Positions 8,821 to 16,536 of a DNA stretch of 64,000 bases are shown here, piece by piece. The DNA is from a virus: positions 1 to 64,000 of IMG/VR virus record IMGVR_UViG_3300031918_000015; one strand, 5' to 3'. A program made the translations under genes and the position numbers. How positions within the stretch are numbered: the stretch's first letter is position 1; every line of letters starts with the position of its first letter. The notes under the pieces are model-generated. The model was not told where the DNA came from and did no database searches. It saw only the letters and a program-made list of their open reading frames with translations.

Positions 8821-8850
8821 CTTAGTATAAGTTTCGAACCTTATACTAAG
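8821..8850 (-). promoter_or_regulatory. Stable hairpin in the homing endonuclease leader
   Basis: CTTAGTATAAG and CTTATACTAAG form an 11-bp perfect stem around an 8-base loop that reads GTTCGAAA on the transcribed strand. It lies between the promoter and the gene, about 80 bases before the start, so it may control expression or mark the border of the inserted cassette. Confidence 0.55.
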
Positions 8851-8866
8851 TAATCTTCCTAAATTT

Positions 8867-8895
8867 ATATTAACATCTTTAACAAAGATTGTCAA
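8867..8895 (-). promoter_or_regulatory. Sigma-A promoter of the homing endonuclease
   Basis: TTGACA (8890-8895) and TAATAT (8867-8872) on the minus strand are 17 bases apart. A near copy of the dispersed motif lies upstream at about 8912-8925. Confidence 0.75.
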
Positions 8896-8983
8896 TATCT
8901 TTTTTAATTTACATTAATTTATTTATATACTAATGTAAAGACACTAGAAATAATCCTAATGTCTTTATAATTAACATACAATT

Positions 8984-10300
8984 TTACATCCCTTTTAGTG
9001 TTATTGTTTGACTATTTAATATTTTTTCTCCTGTGTTTTTATCAATTATAGTTATAGTAAATGTTTTTAATACATTTATATTGAGATTTCTAATTGTAAA
9101 ACTAGAGTCTGTTTTTTTAACAATTGATATGTTTTGTTTATTTAACAAATCTTGACCAAATGAATCTAATTGATATTCAATTATTAAATTATTTTGAATT
9201 ACGCCATTTTCATATTTTATAGCTGAAATTGTACTACCTTCTTTTGTTCTATATACGTATCCATTACTTGTTTTGATTTCATAATTTACTTGACTAACAA
9301 TACTAGATACTACTTCAAAATTCACAATAAATTCTCTAACTTCATCAGTGAGATTTAATTTAATTTTAAAACTTCCAGTTCCAATATCAACTCCAGTAAT
9401 AGTTATTTTACCATCATTAGATTTAATAATTGAAATCAAGTTACTTGTATTTTCTATATTTATTAAATTATTATCAATAGGATTACCATTATCTAAAAAT
9501 GAATAAACTAAACCACAATCACTACCCTTAGTAACACTTAACGAATTTGTACAGGTAGTATCATAGTTATGTTTGATTTCCCATTTGTTGGCTATTTCAT
9601 TATCCACATCATCAATTTCAGTATTGATACTATCTTGACCAAGTAATATAGACAATAAACCCACATCGCTTACAAAGTCAGTTTGAGTTACTTTCCAAGC
9701 ATTTGCATTAAATATAAATCTTTGTCCAACTTTAATATTTTGAGTTTTAGAATTATATGGTAAAGTAATTACATATCTACTATCCCCTTCGGTAATGCCT
9801 GCTACAATCGTTGAAATTCCTAATGTGTATTTAGTTTGATTACTTATAATAACTTGTGTATCATATAAATTTCCTTTATACACCCACTTCAATAAATGAT
9901 TGCATTCCTTAAATACACCTTCATCATATCCATGTTTCTTTTCTATCTTTGAAGTTATTATATAATCACGTAACTCATCAGTATCATTTACTTTAAATTT
10001 TAAATAGTCTCCACATTTAATCTGATTAGGATATACCTGTACAGTTTCTTCCATTTCAGTATCAGCAGTTTGATGTCTTTTCACATCAATTACGCCTCTT
10101 ATTAAAGTATCTGAATTATTGATATATACATCTTTACCATCAATTGTATTGACCATTATAGAGAATCTAGTAACTACATTAGGTCTAGCAATATTATAAT
10201 CAGTTGTCATTTCAGATTGTAATTGGGATTTTCTATCATCAAAGCCTTTAGAACCATTTATAGTTCTGCAATAATTTATTATGTTACCTATATCACTCAT
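8984..10300 (-). CDS. Structural protein with Ig-like C-terminal repeats
   Basis: This 438-residue protein starts at an ATG that overlaps the stop of the upstream gene (ATGAGTGA). The first 220 residues are mixed and include the segment YVITLPYNSKTQNIKVGQRF. The C-terminal half is made of beta-strand-rich segments resembling bacterial Ig-like repeats (NLTDEVREFIVNFEVVSS). Position after the head connector genes suggests a neck, head-closure or head-decoration protein. The family is not recognised beyond this. Confidence 0.6.
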   Translation of the reverse strand: MSDIGNIINYCRTINGSKGFDDRKSQLQSEMTTDYNIARPNVVTRFSIMVNTIDGKDVYINNSDTLIRGVIDVKRHQTADTEMEETVQVYPNQIKCGDYLKFKVNDTDELRDYIITSKIEKKHGYDEGVFKECNHLLKWVYKGNLYDTQVIISNQTKYTLGISTIVAGITEGDSRYVITLPYNSKTQNIKVGQRFIFNANAWKVTQTDFVSDVGLLSILLGQDSINTEIDDVDNEIANKWEIKHNYDTTCTNSLSVTKGSDCGLVYSFLDNGNPIDNNLINIENTSNLISIIKSNDGKITITGVDIGTGSFKIKLNLTDEVREFIVNFEVVSSIVSQVNYEIKTSNGYVYRTKEGSTISAIKYENGVIQNNLIIEYQLDSFGQDLLNKQNISIVKKTDSSFTIRNLNINVLKTFTITIIDKNTGEKILNSQTITLKGM

Positions 10301-10763
10301 ATAACGACCTTGGCTTCCCTGTAGTTCTATTAACTGAATTACATTTATCAATTTTTAATTGCATTTTGTCTTCTGTGTCAGTTAATATTTCTAAATAGGT
10401 TCGTCTTTCATCCGCTGGACTCCATGCTTTAATATCAGTTCCAAGATATTTTTGAAATTCTGCTAATCTTAATATTGGTTCTCTCATATATATAACTTTC
10501 ATCATATCTGAGATAGTATCAGTCTCTATTCTTGTTAATTCATCATCAAAACATTCTAAGGTATCATCTCTGCTAGATAGAACTAATTGGTCTAATTGTG
10601 GTTCAATCTCATCACAAGCAGAATCTAATAATTCTAAAGAACGTTCGTTCACTATAATTTCTACTTCTGATTCGGTTAAACCGTTATATAAAAAGAATTT
10701 TACATCTTGCTTTATCTTTTTTATGAATTTTGCTATTACATATTGATAGGGTGTTTTTACCAT
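10293..10763 (-). CDS. Probable head-tail connector
   Basis: This 156-residue, largely helical protein begins MVKTPYQYVIAKFIKKIKQD; GAAAGGAG lies eight bases before the ATG. It contains conserved-looking acidic helices (NERSLELLDSACDEIEPQLD) and a YMREPILRLAEFQKYLGTD segment. Helical proteins of this size directly after the capsid genes are usually head-tail connectors of the gp6/gp15 type. The call rests on size and position rather than a clear motif. Confidence 0.55.
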   Translation of the reverse strand: MVKTPYQYVIAKFIKKIKQDVKFFLYNGLTESEVEIIVNERSLELLDSACDEIEPQLDQLVLSSRDDTLECFDDELTRIETDTISDMMKVIYMREPILRLAEFQKYLGTDIKAWSPADERRTYLEILTDTEDKMQLKIDKCNSVNRTTGKPRSLYE

Positions 10764-10784
10764 ACTCTCTTCTCCTTTCAAATA

Positions 10785-10817
10785 TAAAAAAAGATAGAGA
10801 TTTTTTACCCTATCTTT
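10785..10817 (-). terminator. Terminator between capsid-associated and connector genes
   Basis: AAAGATAG (10790-10797) and CTATCTTT (10810-10817) form an 8-bp stem followed on the minus strand by a run of T. Confidence 0.75.
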
Positions 10818-11430
10818 ACTTTGTTAATTTTGGTTTTTGAACTTTCGCTTTTGGTTCTATTATTTCTTCGCTAATAATTTCCTTATTTTCTGGAACTACT
10901 GCTATTTCAATATTTTCTTCTTTTATTGGTATATATATTTTACTTTTTGGGATTGGTAAAGTACTTTTTGTAATCTTATGATTTAATTCATATTCTCTAC
11001 CGTCTATATATTCTCTTACTCTATTACTTATATCATATTCATTATCATTAGTAAGTTTAACTAACATTCTTCTAAAATTATCTATAGTATCTTTACTTGT
11101 TATATGTACTATTTTTATCATTTTTTCATCGTTAGGGTCTAGTATTATATCTTCAATCATTTTTCTAGTGAAATAGTTATCGTTATTTATATCTATTCTT
11201 AATTCTTTAAATAACCCTTCTTTTACATCCTCAGCAAATTCTAAAGTACCATTTCTGAATGCTTCTGATTTTTGATTTATTGATCTTATATCATTAAATG
11301 TTACAAAGTCAAACCCTGCTTCATTCTCTGTTTGACCACTAATCTTATATCCTAATCCATCCATACTAGGTAAATATTTAGGATAATCATAATAATTCAA
11401 TACTTCAAATTCTTCTTTTTTATTAATCAT
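10816..11430 (-). CDS. Unknown capsid-block protein with Pro/Lys-rich tail
   Basis: This 204-residue protein begins MINKKEEFEVLNYYDY after AAGGAGAG. The last 25 residues are rich in P, K and E (EEIIEPKAKVQKPKLTK). It lies directly downstream of the major capsid gene, separated by a hairpin-forming GGGAGGAAT/ATTCTTCCC sequence near 11450-11474 that could reduce its expression relative to capsid. No family was recognised. Confidence 0.6.
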   Translation of the reverse strand: MINKKEEFEVLNYYDYPKYLPSMDGLGYKISGQTENEAGFDFVTFNDIRSINQKSEAFRNGTLEFAEDVKEGLFKELRIDINNDNYFTRKMIEDIILDPNDEKMIKIVHITSKDTIDNFRRMLVKLTNDNEYDISNRVREYIDGREYELNHKITKSTLPIPKSKIYIPIKEENIEIAVVPENKEIISEEIIEPKAKVQKPKLTK

Positions 11431-11491
11431 TGTATATCTCTCCTTAAATTTAAAGGGAAGAATAATTCCTCCCTTTTTTTATTTTAATTTA

Positions 11492-12487
11492 TTATTTTAC
11501 TTTAATTTTTGAAACTTTTTCTAATTTATCTATTGCATAAATGAATTCATATCCAGTAAATTTCAATCTGATTACTTCTTTAGCATTGTCTGGAGTTTGT
11601 AGGACTCTTAAAGATCCTCTCATATCACATTGACCAATTTTGTCTGAGAAACCATAGATTGTTTTTGCTGGAATTAAAGTGCTTCCATCTGCAAGTAATT
11701 TACCAGCAGAAATAGAAGCTAATGGAACACTGTTATATACACTAAGTACACCAGAACCCATGTTTAAAGCATCCTTCATAGTATAAGATAAGAAGTCTGT
11801 ATATCCTGGCATATTCTTGATATCTCTTAAATCAGTTGACAAACCAGTAATTAATTGTTGACCTGTAAATGAATGGTCTGTTACATAACCTGCAAAATCA
11901 TCCATTAATTGAACTGTTAATCCACCAGTTGCATCAAATACATTTGAACCTGATACTAACAATGTATTAAGGTTAGTAAATATTGATTGGAACTTTTTAT
12001 TTTGTAATGATTCAATTGCATAAAGAGTTAATTGTGCAATTGTCATAGCACCATTTCTTCTTAGTTCATCATATCTTAATTCAGTTTCTATTTGTAAGTT
12101 TGTATGTACCATTGAATATCTACTGAAATCTACATAAGACTTATCAACAGAACCGCCTCTTTCAGAAACTTCATGTGCTAATAGATTATTTTTATAAGTT
12201 CCGATTGAATTATAATCATCAAATTCTCCAATTGAACCTTGATTAAACATTGTATCTAATAATTGTGATGGTTCATCATAAATTTGTTCTTGAACAACTC
12301 TTTGTAGATAATCAGATAATGCTACATTAGTTGTTCCACTATTTGCAATTTCTAATGCCCACTTATTCATTGATTCGGAAATTATAATTTGGTCTGGTGA
12401 AAGTTCCTTTTTCCCTACTACTTTTTCTGCCCATTCATACATAGTACCTCTTTCTTTTACGTGATTACTTAATTCTATATTCATCAT
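11492..12487 (-). CDS. Major capsid protein
   Basis: This 331-residue protein lies in the canonical order portal, protease/scaffold, small capsid protein, major capsid. Segments such as NKWALEIANSGTTNVALSDYLQRV, broken by an E-loop-like region rich in D/S/Y, and the closing VIRLKFTGYEFIYAIDKLEKV resemble HK97-fold capsid proteins of large clostridial siphophages. The start codon is within TAATGATG after GCGAGG. Its 30-base leader is duplicated upstream of the decoration gene, consistent with shared high expression. Confidence 0.75.
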   Translation of the reverse strand: MMNIELSNHVKERGTMYEWAEKVVGKKELSPDQIIISESMNKWALEIANSGTTNVALSDYLQRVVQEQIYDEPSQLLDTMFNQGSIGEFDDYNSIGTYKNNLLAHEVSERGGSVDKSYVDFSRYSMVHTNLQIETELRYDELRRNGAMTIAQLTLYAIESLQNKKFQSIFTNLNTLLVSGSNVFDATGGLTVQLMDDFAGYVTDHSFTGQQLITGLSTDLRDIKNMPGYTDFLSYTMKDALNMGSGVLSVYNSVPLASISAGKLLADGSTLIPAKTIYGFSDKIGQCDMRGSLRVLQTPDNAKEVIRLKFTGYEFIYAIDKLEKVSKIKVK

Positions 12488-12520
12488 TATTTCCTCGCTT
12501 TCATAATTTTAATTTATTTT
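12488..12520 (-). promoter_or_regulatory. Capsid leader with MKARK mini-ORF, duplicated at 13005-13035
   Basis: The leader reads ATTAAAATTATGAAAGCGAG followed by GAAATAATG. The same sequence precedes the 12543-13004 gene. It contains ATGAAAGCGAGGAAATAA, a five-codon frame (MKARK) in which GCGAGG is also the ribosome site. In front of the capsid gene the mini-ORF stop overlaps the start codon as TAATG. Confidence 0.6.
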
Positions 12521-12542
12521 TGTTAATATTGTTTTTAATTTA

Positions 12543-13004
12543 TTAAGCTAATTTTACTGTAGCATCTATTTCAAATCCAGCTAATGTATGTCCGTTATCT
12601 GGAATTAATCCTAGAAATTTAATTATTGTAACTGCATTTAAAGGTGAAGCTACTAATTTACCAGCAGTTATAGTTAAATAACTACCAATTGCCAATACTG
12701 AATTTACTGTTGAATCGTACATTGATGTTGCCCATCTACCTTCTAAATCATTTAAATATCCTCTTTCACCAGCTAAAATTGTATCTTGATCGGCGTCATA
12801 AGGTGATATTGCAAAATTTTGTGCAACTGATACTGTTAATTTAGTTCCTCTATCTACGATTTTAACGCCTGCGATACCTGTTGCAAGTGCTAATGTTTTT
12901 GTTGCTTCATCAGCAGTAACAAAAGACCCCCTTACCATATCAACTGAAGCTTTATTTTGACCATTACTTGCACCATTTCCGTTTGTTTGTAAATTTCTTA
13001 ACAT
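12543..13004 (-). CDS. Capsid decoration / head-stabilising protein
   Basis: This 153-residue protein is rich in A, T, V and G with predicted beta strands (TKTLALATGIAGVKIVDRGT). Its size, location immediately before the major capsid gene and shared leader suggest a decoration protein of the kind that binds the capsid surface. A minor capsid component is possible. Confidence 0.6.
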   Translation of the reverse strand: MLRNLQTNGNGASNGQNKASVDMVRGSFVTADEATKTLALATGIAGVKIVDRGTKLTVSVAQNFAISPYDADQDTILAGERGYLNDLEGRWATSMYDSTVNSVLAIGSYLTITAGKLVASPLNAVTIIKFLGLIPDNGHTLAGFEIDATVKLA

Positions 13005-13035
13005 AATTTATTTCCTCGCTTTCATAATTTTAATT
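13005..13035 (-). promoter_or_regulatory. Second copy of the capsid leader
   Basis: It is identical over about 27 bases to the leader at 12490-12520, including the MKARK mini-ORF. Here a three-base gap separates the mini-ORF stop from the start codon. Confidence 0.6.
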
Positions 13036-13054
13036 TTTTAATATTATTTTTTAC

Positions 13055-13085
13055 AATAAAAAAGAAGCTATATCTCAAACCTCTT
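13055..13085 (-). terminator. Terminator after the protease-scaffold gene
   Basis: On the minus strand AAGAGG pairs with CTTCTT and is followed by TTTTATTG. The stem is short. Confidence 0.5.
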
Positions 13086-13094
13086 AGTTTTAAC

Positions 13095-13949
13095 TTATTT
13101 CCAATTCATTTCTGAAAAGTTAAGTTCATTACTATCATCATTTACTGAACTTAAAACAACCTCAACTTTTTGTTCTTTTACTATTTCTGAAACTTCAACT
13201 TGTGGTTTTCCAGCTTTTGCTTTTGCAATTACCTTTTGAGCTATAAATATTTCTATTTTAGAATTATCCATAGTATCAATAGCTTCTTTTACTTCTGCAA
13301 TTTCCAAATCTTTTTCAGAAATTAATTTAGTTCCTAAATATTCATTTTTAAATGCTTCTTTCTTTTCAGCTATTTCTAAAGCTTCTTTTTCTGCATTTAT
13401 TTTATCTAATTCTTCTTTAAAAGGTTTTAATTCAGAAAGTTCCAATTCTTTAGTTTGAAGTAATTCATCTTTTTCAGCAATTACAGTTTCCTTTTCGGAA
13501 ATATTTTTACCTAGATCTACTATAGAACTAATCTTTGAAGATAATTCAGTTTTTTGTGTTTCTATTGTTTTTTTTAACTCTGACATTTCTTCATCCTTTT
13601 TCTTACATGTTGAGTTAGCTTCATCTAATTCCTTAGTTGCTTTCTCTTTAGCTAGTGTTGATTCACAACATTGCATATTATATGTTGATTGTGGCATAAA
13701 TACCATAGCAACACATGTGCCATCACCTAAAGTAACTGTTCCATCTTCATTAATTGTATATGAAATTTGAATATAATTTTCTTCCAAATCACCATATTGA
13801 TGAATTAATATCTCTTGTTCTACTGGATGAATTATTACTGTATCTGGGTCATATTCACTATCCCATAATGCATTATAAATAGCTTGATAAACATCCCCAA
13901 TAGTTAAAGATGAATTTTCTATTTGTTTACTTTTCTTTTTATTTGCCAT
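13095..13949 (-). CDS. Nested scaffold protein from an internal start
   Basis: Within the protease-scaffold gene, GAAGGAGGAAATAAAAAA precedes an in-frame ATG at 13949 (codon 260) encoding MANKKKSKQIENSSL. The 284-residue product would hold the coiled coil but not the protease, just as lambda Nu3 is nested in gene C. The ribosome site is one of the strongest in the window and is encoded as NEGGNKK, so it is unlikely to be there by chance. Confidence 0.65.
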   Translation of the reverse strand: MANKKKSKQIENSSLTIGDVYQAIYNALWDSEYDPDTVIIHPVEQEILIHQYGDLEENYIQISYTINEDGTVTLGDGTCVAMVFMPQSTYNMQCCESTLAKEKATKELDEANSTCKKKDEEMSELKKTIETQKTELSSKISSIVDLGKNISEKETVIAEKDELLQTKELELSELKPFKEELDKINAEKEALEIAEKKEAFKNEYLGTKLISEKDLEIAEVKEAIDTMDNSKIEIFIAQKVIAKAKAGKPQVEVSEIVKEQKVEVVLSSVNDDSNELNFSEMNWK

Positions 13950-14726
13950 TTTTTTATTTCCTCCTTCATTACATTGCGAATTTTCATTGTTTAATTTATT
14001 ATCAACTGAATTTTCGTCAGTTTGATTACTTATAATTGTATTAGTAAATTGTTCTATATTAGGTTCGTTAATTTTATTAGCCACTTCTATTTTGTTATTA
14101 TCTTCAATGATTGCATTAGATAATTGGATTTCTTGGTCTTCTTCTGCTACTTCAAGCAATCCAGCATCGCCATAAGCAGGACAAATATTACTTCCCAATA
14201 AACAATTTGAAAGCCAATTTAAACCCTTTATCCATTTAATACCTTCATCCATATAATATTCTGAGTATGCAATTTCCCAACTTGTATGTAAGGATTCTCC
14301 TAATCTATTAATTACTGAAATAACATTTTCATATCTAGCCCAAATTGTAGCTATAGCAACAATACACCTTTTAGTTATTCCATCAATTTCAATATTTTCT
14401 ACTGAAACTTCTGTATGATAACCAACCGATTGAGTATCAAAAACATATTTTTTAACTAAATTTCCATTTTCGTCTTTTACATATGTTAGTTTTGCCTCAT
14501 GACTGCCAAAATCCAATGTTCCATTTCTATCAATTACTTTGCATTGAACTGGTCTTGTAGCTAGTCCTAATAATTCATCTTGTGATAAGTCAGATTCACG
14601 AAGTCCTACTCCGTTTAAATTTGATTCATCAAGTGGACATATTAAAAATTTACCTATTAAATCCCCGTTGTCATTTGAGGAAAGTGCTAATAATTCTCCA
14701 TTTAAAATCAATTTATTATCTTCCAT
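13095..14726 (-). CDS. Prohead protease fused to scaffold
   Basis: Residues 1-190 resemble a prohead protease (beta-rich core with SHEAKLTY, HTEVSVEN, SWEIAYSEYYMDEG). Residues 205-265 are a disordered N/E-rich linker. Residues 355-470 form a long coiled coil typical of scaffolds, and the end is acidic. The order protease, scaffold, capsid is standard for HK97-type heads. An internal start with a strong ribosome site at 13949 would also produce the scaffold alone. Start: ATG after GGGAGGTGAGG. The protease family (S14, S49, U9 or S78-like) cannot be fixed by eye. Confidence 0.65.
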   Translation of the reverse strand: MEDNKLILNGELLALSSNDNGDLIGKFLICPLDESNLNGVGLRESDLSQDELLGLATRPVQCKVIDRNGTLDFGSHEAKLTYVKDENGNLVKKYVFDTQSVGYHTEVSVENIEIDGITKRCIVAIATIWARYENVISVINRLGESLHTSWEIAYSEYYMDEGIKWIKGLNWLSNCLLGSNICPAYGDAGLLEVAEEDQEIQLSNAIIEDNNKIEVANKINEPNIEQFTNTIISNQTDENSVDNKLNNENSQCNEGGNKKMANKKKSKQIENSSLTIGDVYQAIYNALWDSEYDPDTVIIHPVEQEILIHQYGDLEENYIQISYTINEDGTVTLGDGTCVAMVFMPQSTYNMQCCESTLAKEKATKELDEANSTCKKKDEEMSELKKTIETQKTELSSKISSIVDLGKNISEKETVIAEKDELLQTKELELSELKPFKEELDKINAEKEALEIAEKKEAFKNEYLGTKLISEKDLEIAEVKEAIDTMDNSKIEIFIAQKVIAKAKAGKPQVEVSEIVKEQKVEVVLSSVNDDSNELNFSEMNWK

Positions 14727-14762
14727 TTATTCTCCTCACCTCCCTTCAAATATATTTATTTA

Positions 14763-16466
14763 TTATAATTGACCATCTTTTAATGCTTTATCATTTGCAT
14801 TTTTATCTAGGTTGGTATTTTTAATTGAACCATTTGTATTAGTTGTTGTGTCTATAGTATTAGTACCAGTTATATCACCCTTTTCACTATCGCTTGAAGT
14901 ATATGAAGTAATATGTGGGCTAAAGACATTTTCTATATCATCAGCGTTTTCAGCTTTTCGTCTTTCGACCTCAGTATTATAATCCATACCTAACATCTCA
15001 AAGATAGTAGAATAAGACATACCCATTTTTGAAAATAAAATTTCAACTAACTTCAGTTTTGCATCATCTGATAATAGTTCAGATTTTTCAATATTAATTA
15101 CTGGGATATAGTTAGAATCGATTCCATTCTCTTGACAAATAACTTTAATATATTTATTTAATGTATTCTCAAACTGATAAACTACTTTATTAACTGTTTT
15201 TAATAATTCATCAACTGAAACTTGCACAGTATTAAAAGATGACTTAGCTTCATTACTTAAAAATGATATTCCTAAACTATTTAATACTTGATTTTTATAT
15301 CTTGCTATAACTTCTTGACTAACTAATTCAGCTTTAGGTTCTATTATTTGTAAATCCTCAATATAAGCAGGAGATGTGTATATTACAATCTTTTGACTCA
15401 TAGCTTTAACTAATTCATCTTGAGCAAATTTCAATTCTGCAAAGTTTTTTGTTTTATCACCATTAGTTCCTAATATTTCTTTTCTAGTCTTTTGATAGAA
15501 TATCTTCTTTGACCTAGCTAGTATATTTTCCCTATCTATATTATCTATAGTTTCAAGCATAAGTAACGCATTTAAAGCCTTAAATATAGGTGACACTCCA
15601 TATATACCATCTAACTCATTTATTCTATGTATGCCAGTTCTTTGAGGATTTAATATTGCCCATTTATAATTATTGATATATGCGTCATATACTTCTGGTG
15701 GATAATTTTTTTGTATTTCATCTTCTATTTTATCTGAAAAATTAATAAAGCTAGATTTTATTGTCTTATATTTCGATTGAGTAGTTGCTAACGAACTTCT
15801 TAATTTTATCATATCCATATATATAACAGGTTCTCCATCAATGGTATAATCAGTAAAATCAACTAATCCTAATGGATATGTAGATATTCCGTATGTACCA
15901 TCATTATTACTTCTCAAATAAGTAAAATATGTTCCTTGCGTAAATGTTGACATTCCTTCTTTTCTTATTTGAAGTTTTAAATCTACATTGTCAATGAAAT
16001 TACTCAATATAGTATCAACTTTATCTTTTAATTTATTTTTCTTTTTTACATTATCAGGTAATTTAGGATACGATATCTTATAATTTGTATTTACATTATT
16101 TTCTATAGTTCCAATAACAATACCAACTAAATCATTTTTATTAGCATAATACTTAATCAAACTATTTATTTTCAATACTTTGTCAATATTATTTTGTGTC
16201 CCTCGTGCTAACATATTTAAATCTTCTATTGATGTACTATAGCAATGATTTTCATTTTGAACTATCTTATTTATTAGATGTTGATTTGTACTAAAATTAT
16301 AAGATGCTTGTTCAAAATCTAATTCATCACCAGTTTTTACATGAGTTGATGCAAACGCAGTATATTCTTTATTTTCATTTGGAACTAGAGTTATTGGTTG
16401 TGAAGCATCTAATATTTCATTCGCTACTTCTACTGAAATTATTGTCTTTTCTTTCTTTGTAGGCAA
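14763..16466 (-). CDS. Portal protein
   Basis: This 567-residue protein lies directly downstream of the terminase and upstream of the prohead protease, the usual portal position. It uses a TTG start after AAGGAGGTG. The protein has the mixed alpha/beta wing and helical crown layout, with a stretch around 360-440 (KNFAELKFAQDELVKAMSQK, then SFNTVQVSVDELLKTVNKVVY) typical of portals, and a hydrophilic C-terminus rich in T, N and S. It forms the dodecameric DNA channel at the capsid vertex. Confidence 0.8.
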   Translation of the reverse strand: MPTKKEKTIISVEVANEILDASQPITLVPNENKEYTAFASTHVKTGDELDFEQASYNFSTNQHLINKIVQNENHCYSTSIEDLNMLARGTQNNIDKVLKINSLIKYYANKNDLVGIVIGTIENNVNTNYKISYPKLPDNVKKKNKLKDKVDTILSNFIDNVDLKLQIRKEGMSTFTQGTYFTYLRSNNDGTYGISTYPLGLVDFTDYTIDGEPVIYMDMIKLRSSLATTQSKYKTIKSSFINFSDKIEDEIQKNYPPEVYDAYINNYKWAILNPQRTGIHRINELDGIYGVSPIFKALNALLMLETIDNIDRENILARSKKIFYQKTRKEILGTNGDKTKNFAELKFAQDELVKAMSQKIVIYTSPAYIEDLQIIEPKAELVSQEVIARYKNQVLNSLGISFLSNEAKSSFNTVQVSVDELLKTVNKVVYQFENTLNKYIKVICQENGIDSNYIPVINIEKSELLSDDAKLKLVEILFSKMGMSYSTIFEMLGMDYNTEVERRKAENADDIENVFSPHITSYTSSDSEKGDITGTNTIDTTTNTNGSIKNTNLDKNANDKALKDGQL

Positions 16467-16536
16467 ATCGCTTTCACCTCCTTTTTATTTTTTATTTTAA
16501 TTTGTTTAGATGTTAGTGTCGTTTTATTAATTAGTT

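Noticed and set aside
8821-8850. tRNA T-arm
   Set aside because: The GGTTCGAA loop matches a T-loop, but the stem is 11 bp instead of 5 and there are no acceptor, D or anticodon arms.
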